64,000 bases of DNA from Aphrocallistes beatrix (GCA_963281255.1 OY725491.1:5506857-5570856), one strand, 5' to 3'; positions 1-10,787 are shown, numbered from the stretch's first letter. The notes: generated from the letters alone by a model not told the origin. Numbers and translations: made by a program.

Positions 1-234
1 ATAGGAGATAGAAGGCTGAGATTTTAATAGAATCTGTATACTAACATACCACACATATGATGGAACTATCATCAAAAAATGATCACTCATCACTCTGTTA
101 TGACGTCATCATTACGTAGCAAAAAAAATTTTTAAATTGACAAATTTGGATTTTTCGTGCGTTATCGATTATTGCATTATGACAGACGTATTTAGAGATG
201 TTATCTCCCATATAATTAATCAATGGTGATCACA

Positions 235-300
235 GGCGCCCAAAGGGCGCCTCCGGTGGACACAAAGTGTCCGCCAGCCGCGCAGCGCAAGCAAACGAAG
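235..300. repeat. Consecutive GC-rich hairpins with AAA loops
   Basis: Two perfect or near-perfect stem-loops follow each other. One at 235-251 has a 7-bp stem GGCGCCC and an AAA loop. One at 255-275 has a 9-bp stem (one G-T pair) and an AAA loop. GC-rich sequence with short CG/GC palindromes continues to about 310. The patch stands out from the AT-rich surroundings. It may be part of an unrecognised mobile element; no terminal repeats or target duplication were identified. Confidence 0.6.
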
Positions 301-767
301 CGAGCGTGTGTACATACAAAATGGAAGTATCAACCTGACAAGAGGTAATTGTAATTAATTACAATCACATTTTATGTTATTTACAATCTTGAATTTCCAA
401 TATTAAAATACTAAAAAAGTGTTAATTATACTATGAAGTTCTGGTATTACAGTTTTGAGAAATGCATTGCATTTTACTGTACAAGTAACTAAGTACAAAT
501 AATAGGGAAACAGAACTTTCGTCGCTCAACGTTTAGTTATTATTATTATTAACGTATGTAATTGATTATTGTTAACGGATTTGTTAACGGAAAATAAACG
601 GGTACTAATGTGTAAGGAACGGAAGTTGAGGCTTTTTGAGTGGAGTATGTTTGAAAGTATGGTTGAGGGCTTTTGATTGAGAAATAAGTAAGTGCGAAAG
701 GGGTATCGTGATGAAAATTCCAGGGCAAAAGTTCCGCTACCCGTTGTCTGGTAACTAATGTTCAGAG

Positions 768-858
768 GACGAAATGTCCGCGATGAAATGCCCGGGCGAC
801 GAAAGTTCCGGGCGACGAAGGTTCCGGAGACGAAAGTTCCAGCGACGAAAGTTCCGCC
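768..858. repeat. Tandem array of about six 15-16 bp units
   Basis: Six degenerate units built on GACGAAAGTTCCGGG follow one another, with weaker related words (AAAGTTCCG at about 728) just upstream. Unit length and style resemble the subterminal arrays of the MULE remnant at 55485-56193, although the unit sequence differs. It may be a leftover transposon end. Confidence 0.6.
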
Positions 859-1582
859 ATTCCAAATAATACTAGTAATATGATTTCCTCAATTAATGTA
901 TATAAATTTCAATAAAACCGGACCAAGTATATGGAAAACGAGTTCTACTGCTAATAATTGTAATTGAAATTAATTAATTTCAAGTAATTTCTTCATTTCT
1001 GGTATCAACCACGGTGCATTGACATTAATTAATCGAGTGCCCTCAATATTTTGTATTAAAGTGAAACCATGCATATTATTAAAAAAAGATGCAAACATTT
1101 GTTATGCAGCTTTTGCAGAGGTGTGAAAATGTATTGGCTGTGGAATTTATATATCTCGAGTCATGGGCAGATGATTCAATTAATTGATGCGTTGTGATAA
1201 CATAATAACTCAATAATGAGTCACCATTAGTGACGTACTACGTTGATATCATCAAAGTGGATTATACATTTGTGATTCCATTTTCAACTTTCTATCACCC
1301 ATAATAGTATCTTGATTTATGCTCGAAAAACCGAAATTTCTAATGTTACAGTGAAGTCATTATTCCGTGAAGAGTTTTTCATATTCTTTTGAGAATTGTA
1401 CTTGCTTGAGCCAGTGACAAAATGCTAGATGTGCCAATCAGTTTCCTGTGACATGTAAAACATTTGCCTTTTTTAGCCATTTTTCTACTAATAAAATATT
1501 CCCAAAGTAGCAAACTTCAAAATAGCACAATGTATTTACTTAAGAGTAACATAATCACAAGAATAAATTCAAAACAAGATGG

Positions 1583-2830
1583 TTAATAGAAAGAGGGAAA
1601 TAGAGAAAGTTTAGAACTAACATCATCAGCACTATCATTATCTTCAATGTCGAAGAATAGTCGTAGCTTTGCGCCGTATTCGAGAACATGCTCGTTTAGG
1701 TCAATAACGACAATTTCTGGACCCATCTTGTTAACAATGAGCGGATCGTTAAAATACCTAGACTCTTCAAATATAACTTTAGAATTCAGACTGTGGAGAA
1801 TTTGATAAAAAACCGTTGTTACGCGAACTTCTTTCAACTTAGCGTCATGAATTCCAGGAATTCTCATGAATTTGACAGAAAATTGGGAGTAGAAACTAAC
1901 ATAATGAACTTGGATTTTGCACTTTTTAACATAAAACACTGGTCCCGTTGCCTTACCACTCGATGCGAACCAATCTTTAATATTAGATATTTTAAATTGA
2001 AGGCCATGCAATTCTTTACCAATTAAATTATGTCGAAGTTCAGCTTTTCTAACATTTTCAAAAACAGCTTCCTTTAAGCTTGCATTCTCGTCTGTAAGGA
2101 ATTTCATTTCTTTAGATGATTTCCTATTTTCTTTCGTTAGAACGCGGAGGCTGTCATGTGCTTGTCTATTTTCCTCCTTGAGACTATTTATTTCATCTTC
2201 GAACGTATTTTCAAAAACTGACACCTTTAAATTAGCATTCTCCTCTGTGAGGATATTTATTTCATTAAATGCTTTCTCATTCTCCTTTTTGATGAGATCA
2301 ATCTCCCCGAATGCCTTTACAAAGCTTTGTTCTGATTTCCTATTCTCTTCCTCCAGCTTAATAATTCGCCCTAACAGATGTTGAGTACTAAATTCCTTCA
2401 AATGCAATTGCATCTCCAACCGTCTCACAAGCTCTGTTTCACTACCACAGTCTACCAGGGTACAGGGATCTAACAGATGCTCACAAAGACACACATGAGT
2501 CTCCAACTCTCCAATAACTCCAGTCCAAGCACAACCGTTCGTATCAAGAGGACATCTACAAGGAAGTTTGTTCACAGTTTCTCTCACAGACTCAACTGGA
2601 GTAGATTTCTCTTTTTTAGGGAAACAAGACTCACACATATTCTCTCCAAAACTGGAACGAGCATCTCTCATGATACCCGCACAAGAGGGGCAAATGACGA
2701 ATTTATTTCGATGAGACAATTTCTTTTTGAGTAATTCTACTTTATATCCTCCGTACTTCCCATCAGATAACGGAATGAAGATCAAATCGTTCAGCTGATT
2801 AACCGGATGTGAAGAAGTATTACCAGCCAT
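1583..2830 (-). CDS. TRAF-like adaptor with long coiled coil (copy 1)
   Basis: Single-exon gene encoding 415 residues from an ATG at 2830. The order of parts is: a conserved N-terminal segment with a YGGYK motif (residues 26-30); a partial RING-like zinc site (CPSC at 47-50, CESC at 66-69); one or two TRAF-type zinc fingers (about 91-151, pattern CRCP..GC.W.G....ETH followed by a second C/H cluster); a long coiled coil (about 155-270) rich in repeated EEN heptads; and a C-terminal domain (about 275-400) placed where TRAFs carry MATH. TRAFs link receptors to ubiquitin and kinase signalling; the partners of this one are unknown. The coiled coil is longer than in copies 3 and 5. The RING-like site lacks the full C3HC4 set, so ligase activity is doubtful. 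The MATH assignment rests on position and weak pattern. Confidence 0.75.
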   Translation of the reverse strand: MAGNTSSHPVNQLNDLIFIPLSDGKYGGYKVELLKKKLSHRNKFVICPSCAGIMRDARSSFGENMCESCFPKKEKSTPVESVRETVNKLPCRCPLDTNGCAWTGVIGELETHVCLCEHLLDPCTLVDCGSETELVRRLEMQLHLKEFSTQHLLGRIIKLEEENRKSEQSFVKAFGEIDLIKKENEKAFNEINILTEENANLKVSVFENTFEDEINSLKEENRQAHDSLRVLTKENRKSSKEMKFLTDENASLKEAVFENVRKAELRHNLIGKELHGLQFKISNIKDWFASSGKATGPVFYVKKCKIQVHYVSFYSQFSVKFMRIPGIHDAKLKEVRVTTVFYQILHSLNSKVIFEESRYFNDPLIVNKMGPEIVVIDLNEHVLEYGAKLRLFFDIEDNDSADDVSSKLSLFPSFY

Positions 2831-3909
2831 GCTTCAAGAGTTAAATAATATTAAAATGTTAAATATAACAAAAATGATGAATAGAAAAAGTGCTAAAATG
2901 AACTAAAATGTGAATATATGGATATATAAGGTAATCGAACAAAAGGGTATAAGTGCAATAGATATCAGTTTACTCAAGTTGGATACTTTTTTCCCACAAA
3001 ATGCACACACAAATGATATTAACAATATACACATCTTCATTCTGAGTTTAAGGAGATGAAGACACGATAAGTATACTTGACTGAAATTATGGCAATTATA
3101 CAGCCCATAATGAGTGACACTTTGAGGGGGAAGAATTCTGCCCATTACAAAAATTTCGATTTATGCGTGCCTGTGTTAAAAAATAGAGCATTTTATGACA
3201 TAAAATATACATACACAAACAGGCACAACTAGTGACATTTTAGGCACATGCAAAGCCTATAATGCATAAGTATTGAGTCCTTCTACATTTCTAGGCAACA
3301 TGCCCCAACGACCAGAATCTAATCGCGCTAATACGTATGCAAACTAATGTTGAATGATATTAGCAAAAATGAACTAACTATAGGATACAAGCAAAACTCT
3401 CTTAGGTTGCTATACTGTATACTAAGCCAGCAATCTAATAGTGCAGGTTCTCAGTTCTAGCAACCTGTGTAATATTGATTGCTATAAAACAAAAATAAAC
3501 TATAAATTAGAGATAAACCACGAGACAGCATAGTCGGCAAACTAATAGCGGAGATATTATTTCTCATATATTGCTATTACAAAGCTCCGAGCAACCTAGG
3601 CTGTTGTTCATAAATGATCTTTAAGCTAATGTGATTTTGGAAACGCAGAAATAACATCATTTTTGTCCTGAGTGCACAGGGTTTTCTAAAGATGTACATG
3701 AACTCTTTCTTAATCTTCCATTTTCTTTCAATTCAATTTGGGCTACCTTTCACAATGATATAATTCTAATAGAAATAATATAATTAACACCAACAGAGAT
3801 ATACACGTACAGTATAACGTTAGAACTTCTCTTGTAAACGAGAGATTGACATTGTAATACAAATAATATCAACAAAACGAAAATATTTTTAAAAGTACCC
3901 ATAAAAATA
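2831..3909. other. Intergenic between TRAF-like copies 1 and 2
   Basis: No gene recognised. Words near 2960-2975 recur upstream of the copy-2 pseudogene (about 5905-5920), consistent with the two genes having been duplicated together with their 5' flanks. Confidence 0.5.
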
Positions 3910-4825
3910 TTAAGTTCGGAAGAATACTTTCATCGTCAAAGTGTTATTGATAACTCTATCTTTTAAATTGAATAAAATAATGATGTGACTCATCTTGTTA
4001 ATGGTGAGAGGATGGCTGCAAGTATTTGAATGTTCCAAAATGACTGTAGAATTCACACTGTTGATTACTTGATAATATACTTGCCTAACACAAGCCTCTT
4101 CAAGCTCAGCATCAAACTGCCCAGGAATCATCATAAAATAGAGTTCTGCATAGGTAGTTATTAACTCATAATAAACTTGAATCTTGTACTTCTTGAGATA
4201 AGCCATTGGTCCTGGAAACAGCTCACCTGAATTTTTCCGTTCATTGATATCTGATATTGTAAATTGAAAGCCATGTAATTCTTTATCCGATAGAGTGTGT
4301 CGAAGATTACTATTTACAGCATGTTCAAAAACGCTCATTCTTAACTCATCCACATTCTCCCTCAAACTAGTGTTCTCATTTGTGAGGAAATCAATCTTTT
4401 CAAATGCCTTCTTATTCTCTTCTTCCACCTTTATAACCCTTCCCAACATGTGAATCATGTGTTGAGTGGTAAATTCCTTCAAATGCAATTGTATTTCCAA
4501 CCGTCTTACTAGACTTACTTCACATCCATAGTCCACAAAAGGACAGGGAACCATCAGAACACACACTCAAATGCGTCTCTAACTCTCCAATAACTCCAGT
4601 CCAAGCACAACCGTTCGTGTCAAGAGGACATCTACAAGGAAGTTTGTTCACAGTTTCTCTCACAGACTCAACTGGAGTAGATTTCTTTGTTTTAGGACAA
4701 CAAGACTCACACATATTATTTCCAACACTGAAGCTTGCATTCTTCATGATACCTGTACAAGAGGGGCAAATGACAAACTTCTCTTCGATAGGAGTTAGAT
4801 TCTGTTTGAGTAATTCTATTTTGTA
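3910..4825 (-). pseudogene. TRAF-like pseudogene (copy 2), frameshifted and cut by a LINE
   Basis: This is a close relative of the copy at 10788-11864: the same CPSC/CESC site, TRAF zinc fingers, short coiled coil and C-terminal MATH-like domain are readable. Two lesions break it. Compared with copy 5, five bases are missing at about 4557-4562, inside the run between the first and second zinc fingers, which shifts the frame. At the 5' end, the segment coding for the start and the YGGYK motif is replaced from 4826 onward by a LINE 3' tail. No ATG remains in frame with the zinc-finger part. The C-terminal half stays open for about 215 codons, so the decay is fairly recent. Confidence 0.85.
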
Positions 4826-5848
4826 ATAATAATAATAATAATAATATACATTTATATAGCGCAGATTCCATATTAGTAATATGTTCAAGTGCGCTGTACA
4901 ATTCAATAAAAGTAGGTGTGTGTTATGCATGTACGTATGTATGTGTATGTATGTGTATGTGTATGTATGCGTATGTATGCTTGTAAGGTAAGTATATGCA
5001 TTGAAATTAATTTAAGTGGATGTGTCGTGCGCGATACGGAAAAGATGGGTTTTCAAGAGTTTTTTGAAGAGAAGAAGTGAGGGGCATTCCGAATGCTCGA
5101 AGGCGGAAGATTCCACTCAACAGGCGCAGCTAAAGTGAATGCACGATCACCCAGAGTTTTGAAAGATTTGATAGTAGGATGCTCAAGGAGGATGGCGTTG
5201 GATGATCGTAGAGTACGATTGGATGACTTAACCTGTATGAGCTAGATGATATAGTCCGGAGCAAGAGAATGGATGGCTTTGTAAGTTATGAGGAGGATTT
5301 TGAAGAGGATACGATGTTTAACAGGCAGCCAGTGGAGGTTAATAAGAAGAGGAGATGACGAAAAGGTACGAGAAACATTGTAGATAAGCCTGGCTGCACT
5401 GTTCTGGACTCGCTGGAGTCGAGCTAAGAGGGATGAGGGGCAACCATACAAGAGACTGTTAAAATAATCAAGACGAGATGTGATAAGAGAATTAACAAGA
5501 GTTTCACAGACTTCCCTAGAGAGATACTTTCTAATACGCCGGATGTTATAGATGTAGTAGAAGCAGGAGGAGGCAACTTTGCTGACCTGAGTAGACATTG
5601 AGAGGGTATTGTCGAGCCAAGTTCCAAGATTCCGTACTTCTTTGGAAGAAGAGATTCTCGACTCACCAACAGAGATGCTATCAGTTTGAACCTTAGATAG
5701 TTGTTGACGAGTCCCTATTATAAGGAACTCAGTCTTGGTGTCATTGATAAGCAACTTGTTGGTGAGGAGCCAGGAACGGATCGCGGAGATGCAAGATTGG
5801 ATGGCGGAGAAAGCAGATTCTTCAGAAGAGATGGATGAACATATTTAG
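4826..5848 (-). mobile_element. 5'-truncated CR1/L2-like LINE fragment
   Basis: The minus strand encodes about 170 residues (5242-5754) of the C-terminal part of a non-LTR reverse transcriptase. Telltale stretches are LGTWLDNTLSM, SRLDYFNSLLYG and LHWLPVKHRILFK. Downstream comes a 3' untranslated region ending in GCGCTATATAAATG followed by an ATT repeat (4826-4843), the characteristic 3' end of CR1/L2-like LINEs. A TATG-rich microsatellite (about 4925-4985) lies in that region. The element is 5'-truncated near 5848. It sits exactly where the first roughly 30 codons of TRAF-like copy 2 should be, so insertion was accompanied by loss of host DNA. Confidence 0.9.
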
Positions 5849-6841
5849 CATTATACTAGTATAGTGATATCTTAACAAAGGTTTAATAATGAAAGAGATA
5901 TCAGTTTACTACGTTCAGATACAGAGCGTAATTCCAGCCTCTTGGAACATACAGATATAAGGCTAACGTTCGCAAATCCGACTTTTCATGTGAAAAAAAA
6001 ACTGAAAAAATAATGTACAATCTGGGCAGAGCATGTAGCATTTTATGATGTAAAAATTTTCAGTCCTAAGAATTTGAATTCAACACTAATGAAGTATAAA
6101 ATGTGGCAGTCTTAGCACATTTTTACAGGCAGAGGGTGTCTACTTAATGTATGAGTGAAAATAATATGAGTAAAATATTTATTTAAGCCTGTGTGATCGG
6201 CATGATTGTGATAATTTTTTTACCATTGTTAAAAGTGCTTCTAAAATCAGGACATTTCTCAATTCACACAAAAGTCAAATTAGTACCAGAGCATGCTCTA
6301 AAAACATTTCCTGGGGGCATATCTCCCGGTTCACCCACAATACCTGAACCTACACACAAACAAAGGGCTTTGCCCTATTCTTTTTCATAAATATTCATTT
6401 CGCCCCCCCCCCCCCCCCCTTTGGGACAATTCCTAAATGAAGGTCTATAGACGACACTCACTTGGCATCGCGGCGTTGTGTGTTGTCAGGATTGTAACGG
6501 CCTGAAAAGGTGGAGGCAAACTGTGGTATCTTTTTGATACCTTTTTAAAAGGTCGATAGATTGTGTCAAATGGAAATCTATATTCGAGTATTATAGATGG
6601 GCTCGTAATATGTCAACAAATAACAACGGACTCGAATCAAACCATTCTCATCCATAAATCTTACCTCAAAAATGAAAACGAAACAATTTGAGTGGCAAAG
6701 ATATTCCGGAGAATTAATAAGATACTCGAATTAATTGGACATGACAGTTCCAGTCAGGATAATCGTGTTGTAGAGCATTCGTGCATGAAGAAACAAAATG
6801 TTTATAAATAATATTGATATAATGTATAATTACGAGTATAA
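5849..6841. other. Intergenic with a C homopolymer
   Basis: The first part resembles the 5' flank of TRAF-like copy 1. A run of about 18 C residues lies at about 6402-6419. No coding exon was recognised. A 3' exon of the neighbouring POGLUT1 gene carrying an ER-retention tail could in principle lie here but was not found. Confidence 0.45.
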
Positions 6842-7957
6842 CTAACCGATAGATATTAAACTCGAGTTATTTGGTACAGTCCAGTTAATCAAACCTGTGT
6901 AAGTGTGTAACAAAGTTCTCCAATAATCGAAAACATCTTCCATCCGTAAGTGATTTTCAATAAACAATCGTCCATTTTCTGCGATTCTTCTTACAATATC
7001 GTCATTCTCCTTAGCGAAAACTAACAACTCCTCAACTTCGTTAAGAGATACCGATACAGGGATATAATGGTACCAAGGGATTAACTCTGAGTAGAAAAAC
7101 TCAGTCCATTCCTCTCCGACATGAAATACTAAAGATTCGCAAAGAAACAAATGACGCAGTCGAAAACTAGCAGCTACTCCACGGAAATTGAACAGATATT
7201 TGTATTGGCAGTGATCTTCTAGAGTTATTATCTCTGCTGGGGCCTGATCTAAAGTATCCTTAGGGGATTTCCAAGCTTGGTTTTTGGTGTAATCAGCTTT
7301 AACCAGGTGAGGTTTTTCGCGAGATAACCAAATGAGTGGGTCTCTTTCTGACGATGTACGTGAACCTCTAAAAAAAGCTAAATTCACTTTTCTCTCCCAG
7401 TTCCACTTTTGGCGACTTTTCTCAATAGTCGATCGCTTCAAATCCCATCTCCCCAATCCAGTGGGTTCGGTTTGAATGGCTGGTCCACCAGCCCAGAATG
7501 ACCAAGCTGGATAGAGAATATCCATTTCATTACTCGTTCTACTGAAAGAGAATATTGGGAAGGGATGCCTGTACTTTCCAGCTTTAGGGTGATCATGTAC
7601 ATTCAATACAAACTCTGTGTTATTTAGCTCAGGGGCAATTTGTTTCAGAAAATATTCAACTCCAATACATCTGAATGAGAAGAGACAGTCGTTTTGTCGA
7701 TAGACTTTCCCATCTAGAATCTGATAGTGTATGCCAAATTTTAACGCTCGCTCGAAGTGTGAATAATGAATACCATCTTGCTGAGACCAGTACTTGAAAT
7801 CACTGATAATTTGTGTTTTGTAGCAATGATCATAACAATCTGAAGAATTCTGTGCATTTAGAATATATTGCCGCCATGGTGTTGTATTGTTTTGATATGA
7901 GTAAATAAATTGATATGAAAATATTTGAATAAATAATAAGAATGACTTATTCATCAT
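6842..7957 (-). CDS. POGLUT1: Protein O-glucosyltransferase 1 (Rumi family, CAP10 domain)
   Basis: Single exon, 371 residues from the first ATG of a double Met at 7957. It adds O-glucose (or xylose) to serines in EGF repeats of Notch and similar proteins in the ER lumen. After a hydrophobic signal peptide (about 1-20) the CAP10 fold runs to the end. Diagnostic stretches are YRQNDCLF, NVHDHP (the Asp at about residue 122 matches the catalytic Asp of human POGLUT1), PTGLGRWDL, FFRGSRTSSERDPLI, YTKNQAWKS, HCQYKYLFNFRGVAASFRLRH and FHVGEEW. Similarity to the human protein is strong throughout. Odd point: the protein ends in SLISIG without the KTEL/KDEL-type tail, and the last codons lie at a good splice donor (CG then GTTAGT), so a short 3' exon may exist. 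The gene lies among TRAF-like genes on the same strand with no obvious functional tie. Confidence 0.92.
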   Translation of the reverse strand: MMNKSFLLFIQIFSYQFIYSYQNNTTPWRQYILNAQNSSDCYDHCYKTQIISDFKYWSQQDGIHYSHFERALKFGIHYQILDGKVYRQNDCLFSFRCIGVEYFLKQIAPELNNTEFVLNVHDHPKAGKYRHPFPIFSFSRTSNEMDILYPAWSFWAGGPAIQTEPTGLGRWDLKRSTIEKSRQKWNWERKVNLAFFRGSRTSSERDPLIWLSREKPHLVKADYTKNQAWKSPKDTLDQAPAEIITLEDHCQYKYLFNFRGVAASFRLRHLFLCESLVFHVGEEWTEFFYSELIPWYHYIPVSVSLNEVEELLVFAKENDDIVRRIAENGRLFIENHLRMEDVFDYWRTLLHTYTGLINWTVPNNSSLISIG

Positions 7958-8408
7958 GGGGTAATTGTCGATAAACACATAGTGTAGTAGTAGCTAGTTT
8001 CATAAAATGATATCAATGATAATGCAGAAATGGTTCGACTTTTCGAAAAATGAAATAGTTCGACTTTTTATCATTAGGATTAATTGTAGTTTTCATGTGA
8101 ACTATTTCTTTTTTTGGAAAGTCGAATTATTTCCGGGTTTTTTTGCGAACTATTTCCACCATACCGATATTAAGAGTATTTACCAGCCAGCCAATATACT
8201 ATATACAAGTACATATATACATCGTATACGTACATGAAATTGTTCCGGAAGCGTATATAATACTTCAATTAAAAGGAAAACAAAAAAAAATTCAATTAAA
8301 TCCAAAATATATTTTAGCTCCAATCACAAGTCTTAATAAATAATCGTACGATTGAAGTGATAAATAAATATAAAAAGTTCCCATATAAAAGTTAATAATG
8401 TATCATCA
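7958..8408. other. Intergenic 5' of POGLUT1
   Basis: Holds the foldback repeat at 8032-8127 listed separately; otherwise AT-rich with no recognisable gene. Confidence 0.5.
8032..8127. repeat. Short foldback repeat
   Basis: About 30 bp at 8032-8061 (GTTCGACTTTTCGAAAAATG and on) is repeated in inverted orientation at 8098-8127 around a 36-bp spacer, with a few mismatches. It could form a hairpin and may be a small non-autonomous transposon. It lies within 75 bp of the POGLUT1 start codon. Confidence 0.65.
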
Positions 8409-9458
8409 TCAAATGAAACTAATTTCAAAAAAGACTCTCACTGTTAGAGAGTCATTGATAACATACTTGTCTAAACTCAAGTTGGAAATTTGAGGACTCA
8501 TTCTGTCGATATCGAGAGGGTGATCAAGGTTTTTCGATTTCCTGAACATAACCTTAGAATTCTCACTATCGATGATTTGATAGGCACACAATCCTACAGT
8601 GGCTTCTCTCATTTCGAAATCCATGTCATATTTCCCATGAATCCTCATGATGTAGAGACAAAGTGCGGTGGTAAGCTTAAGATGGATTTGAATCTTGTAC
8701 CTTTCAAGATAAAACATCGATCCCTTTGATATAGTATCAGATCCAGCTTTTTCCTGAATATTTTCAACTTTAAATTGAACCCCTTTCAATTCTTTACCAT
8801 GGAAAGTATGGAGAAGATAGGCCTCTACACAACCATCTGAAAGGGCATCGGCCTTAAATTTAGTCAATCTTTTTTTCATATCCAGGTATGGTTGATTATC
8901 TTGCATATAAAGGCGCCTATTCCTATCCCCCAAGAAACCAGCAGCCTCACCGTATTTCTTCTTATTCTCCTCTTTTTCAACTTGCATAAAATTTAACATC
9001 AAATGCTCAGCCATAAAGTCTTTCATATGCAATTGCAACTCAAAACGCTCCAGCAATCCTACATCACAGCCGGCATTTGCACAAGGACAGGGAACCATCA
9101 CGAGTTCACACACGCCTAAATGAATGTCCAATTCTTCAATAATTCCATACCAAAGACAACCCTTCGATGCAAAAGGACATTTACAAAGTAATTTACTCAC
9201 AATTTCTCTAACGGACTTAACTGGAGAAGATTGCACTGATTCAGGGCAACAGGACTCACACATTATCTCACCAGCACTAAAACTAGCATTTGTCATTATA
9301 CCCGCACAAGAAGAACAAAGAATACATTTCTTTTCGATGGGAGATAAGATCTGTTTCAGGATTTGAGTTTTATACCCCCCATACCTTCCAGCTGATAACG
9401 GGATGTAGAGTATTTCATTCAGCTGGTTTCCTGGCAATGGCACACCCTTGCAAGCCAT
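8409..9458 (-). CDS. TRAF-like adaptor (copy 3)
   Basis: Single-exon gene, 349 residues, ATG at 9458. It has the same plan as its neighbours: N-terminal segment with YGGYK (about 26-30), CSSC/CESC zinc site (about 48-70), first TRAF-type finger (CKCP..GC.W.G....DIH...C), second finger (CPCANAGC...ELQLHMKDF..EH), a short charged linker and a MATH-like C-terminal domain (KELKGVQF.. to RVFFEI). The coiled coil is nearly absent: the region is interrupted by prolines and glycines, unlike copies 1 and 5. This suggests different self-association. It is the most diverged intact copy. Function beyond TRAF-like signalling cannot be stated. Confidence 0.75.
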   Translation of the reverse strand: MACKGVPLPGNQLNEILYIPLSAGRYGGYKTQILKQILSPIEKKCILCSSCAGIMTNASFSAGEIMCESCCPESVQSSPVKSVREIVSKLLCKCPFASKGCLWYGIIEELDIHLGVCELVMVPCPCANAGCDVGLLERFELQLHMKDFMAEHLMLNFMQVEKEENKKKYGEAAGFLGDRNRRLYMQDNQPYLDMKKRLTKFKADALSDGCVEAYLLHTFHGKELKGVQFKVENIQEKAGSDTISKGSMFYLERYKIQIHLKLTTALCLYIMRIHGKYDMDFEMREATVGLCAYQIIDSENSKVMFRKSKNLDHPLDIDRMSPQISNLSLDKYVINDSLTVRVFFEISFI

Positions 9459-9849
9459 CGAAACCTGGCTTTATAACTAACAAATGAAAGTTAAATTTAG
9501 TAATTGTAGAGGATAAATTGAAAAAAGATATAATAAAAGTACATATTGATTGATAGTAGCTGTAATTTAAGACATTTGATCGAAGTTTCTAATATTAAGT
9601 ACATTTTGATACTAGAAAATATTCACAACTGTGTCACAAATTATGGAATGGTACCATTGCTGACCGAAACCTATACACCAATTTTGTTTCAGGTGTTTGT
9701 ATGGTATATTCAAAAAATCATACAAATAAACTAACATTAAAATTCAAGTTCAACACATATCCATATAGTCAAACTATTATCAATTATATAATTGTCTAAA
9801 AGGTAGACCGTAAGTTTGGAGACCTAATTGGTTGATAATACAATAAGAG
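9459..9849. other. Intergenic between TRAF-like copy 3 and relic
   Basis: AT-rich, no gene or clear repeat recognised. Confidence 0.5.
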
Positions 9850-10130
9850 GATAGACACTAACTTCTTGATATACAAACATCACACGAGAATCCCGACTAT
9901 TGATAAATTGATAGAGTCCGTTCCACACGAACGTTTCCCAACTCATGGTCCTGCTCTCCTGGAATCTGAATTATATATGTGTGAAATAAAGTCTCGTAAT
10001 AAATTTGAATCTTGCATCTCTCTTGAATAAATATTGGGCCCTGCTAGATACCTTTTGTTTTATTTGACCATTTATATCTGAAATCTGAAAACCTTTTAAT
10101 ATTTTAAATCCAATCGTCTTTTCAAACTTA
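9850..10130 (-). pseudogene. Decayed TRAF-like C-terminal relic (copy 4)
   Basis: Reading the minus strand, pieces matching the MATH-like domain of the neighbouring genes occur in order but in different frames: KGFQISDING near 10100, IPGEQDHELGNVRV near 9945, and YQFINSRDSRV near 9900. They align with GFQFTISGI, IPGPHDNELKNARV and YQFINATDSSV of copy 5. At least two frameshifts separate them. No zinc-finger part is recognisable upstream. It is the oldest-looking copy in the cluster. Confidence 0.75.
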
Positions 10131-10787
10131 AAATTCCCTTTTTCAAATATATAAAGATATTTAAATAGGTGTATATTACGATATGGTTGTGGATATACTA
10201 CATGTTGGTTGAAACTGATATATCTTAAGTCAGAAAGTTTTTTTAAAAAGCTCATTTTTGGACGGGATTGTGGTGAAATTTGTAGTTTTGTACAAAAAGC
10301 CTGCAAAGCACCCTTTAGAGGCCTTTTTGACCTTAAATGTTCATATGACTCAATAACTTTGATACCAAATTTTGAAAAAAATCCCAAACCTCAAATGCTT
10401 GGTGATCTTTCAAAAAATACCAATATTATGACATCAAAACCTCCCGAGTTTTTGGGTAACTTTTGAATTCAATCTACTAGAACAATGGTACTGAACTATC
10501 GGTCTGTGAACCAATATTTGCTTTCTCTTTAAAACTGCTTATTTTTGTCTGGGATGCAACTACTGTCAAACTTGCACGAAAATGATAAGATTAAAATTCT
10601 GATAAACATTTGCCAATATAGAAAAAGAATTCATATTTATCAATCGTCAGAAATTCAATTAAGAATCTAATAACTAAATATACATAGTAAAAAATAAACC
10701 AAAATAAAATTAGATAATATAACTTAGGATATTTGTGTTCATATTAGAGTAAAGTTTAGTGCTGCACCATCAAGAATCTGCTATGAT
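10131..10787. other. Intergenic 3' of TRAF-like copy 5
   Basis: No gene recognised. The first 250 bases hold an open minus-strand frame (to 10387) continuous with the copy-4 relic, but it has no resemblance to the family and is probably chance. Confidence 0.45.

Larger units (their letters stand above)
1..1582. other. Gene-free flank with hairpins and a short tandem array
   Basis: No credible coding exon is seen on either strand. The stretch is AT-rich apart from a GC-rich patch of small hairpins at 235-300 and a 15-16 bp tandem array at 768-858, both listed separately. The remainder is unremarkable low-complexity intergenic DNA downstream of the first TRAF-like gene. Confidence 0.6.

Noticed and set aside
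2178..2384. Plus-strand open frames inside the TRAF-like genes
   Set aside because: Serine/phenylalanine-rich shadows of the minus-strand coding sequence.
4826..4843. ATT repeat as an independent microsatellite in a TRAF gene
   Set aside because: It directly follows GCGCTATATAAATG, the usual 3' end of CR1/L2-like LINEs, and adjoins reverse-transcriptase coding sequence.
9971..10387. 138-codon minus-strand frame as a separate gene
   Set aside because: Its C-terminal third is the decayed TRAF-like relic and the rest has no recognisable similarity; frameshifts follow directly.
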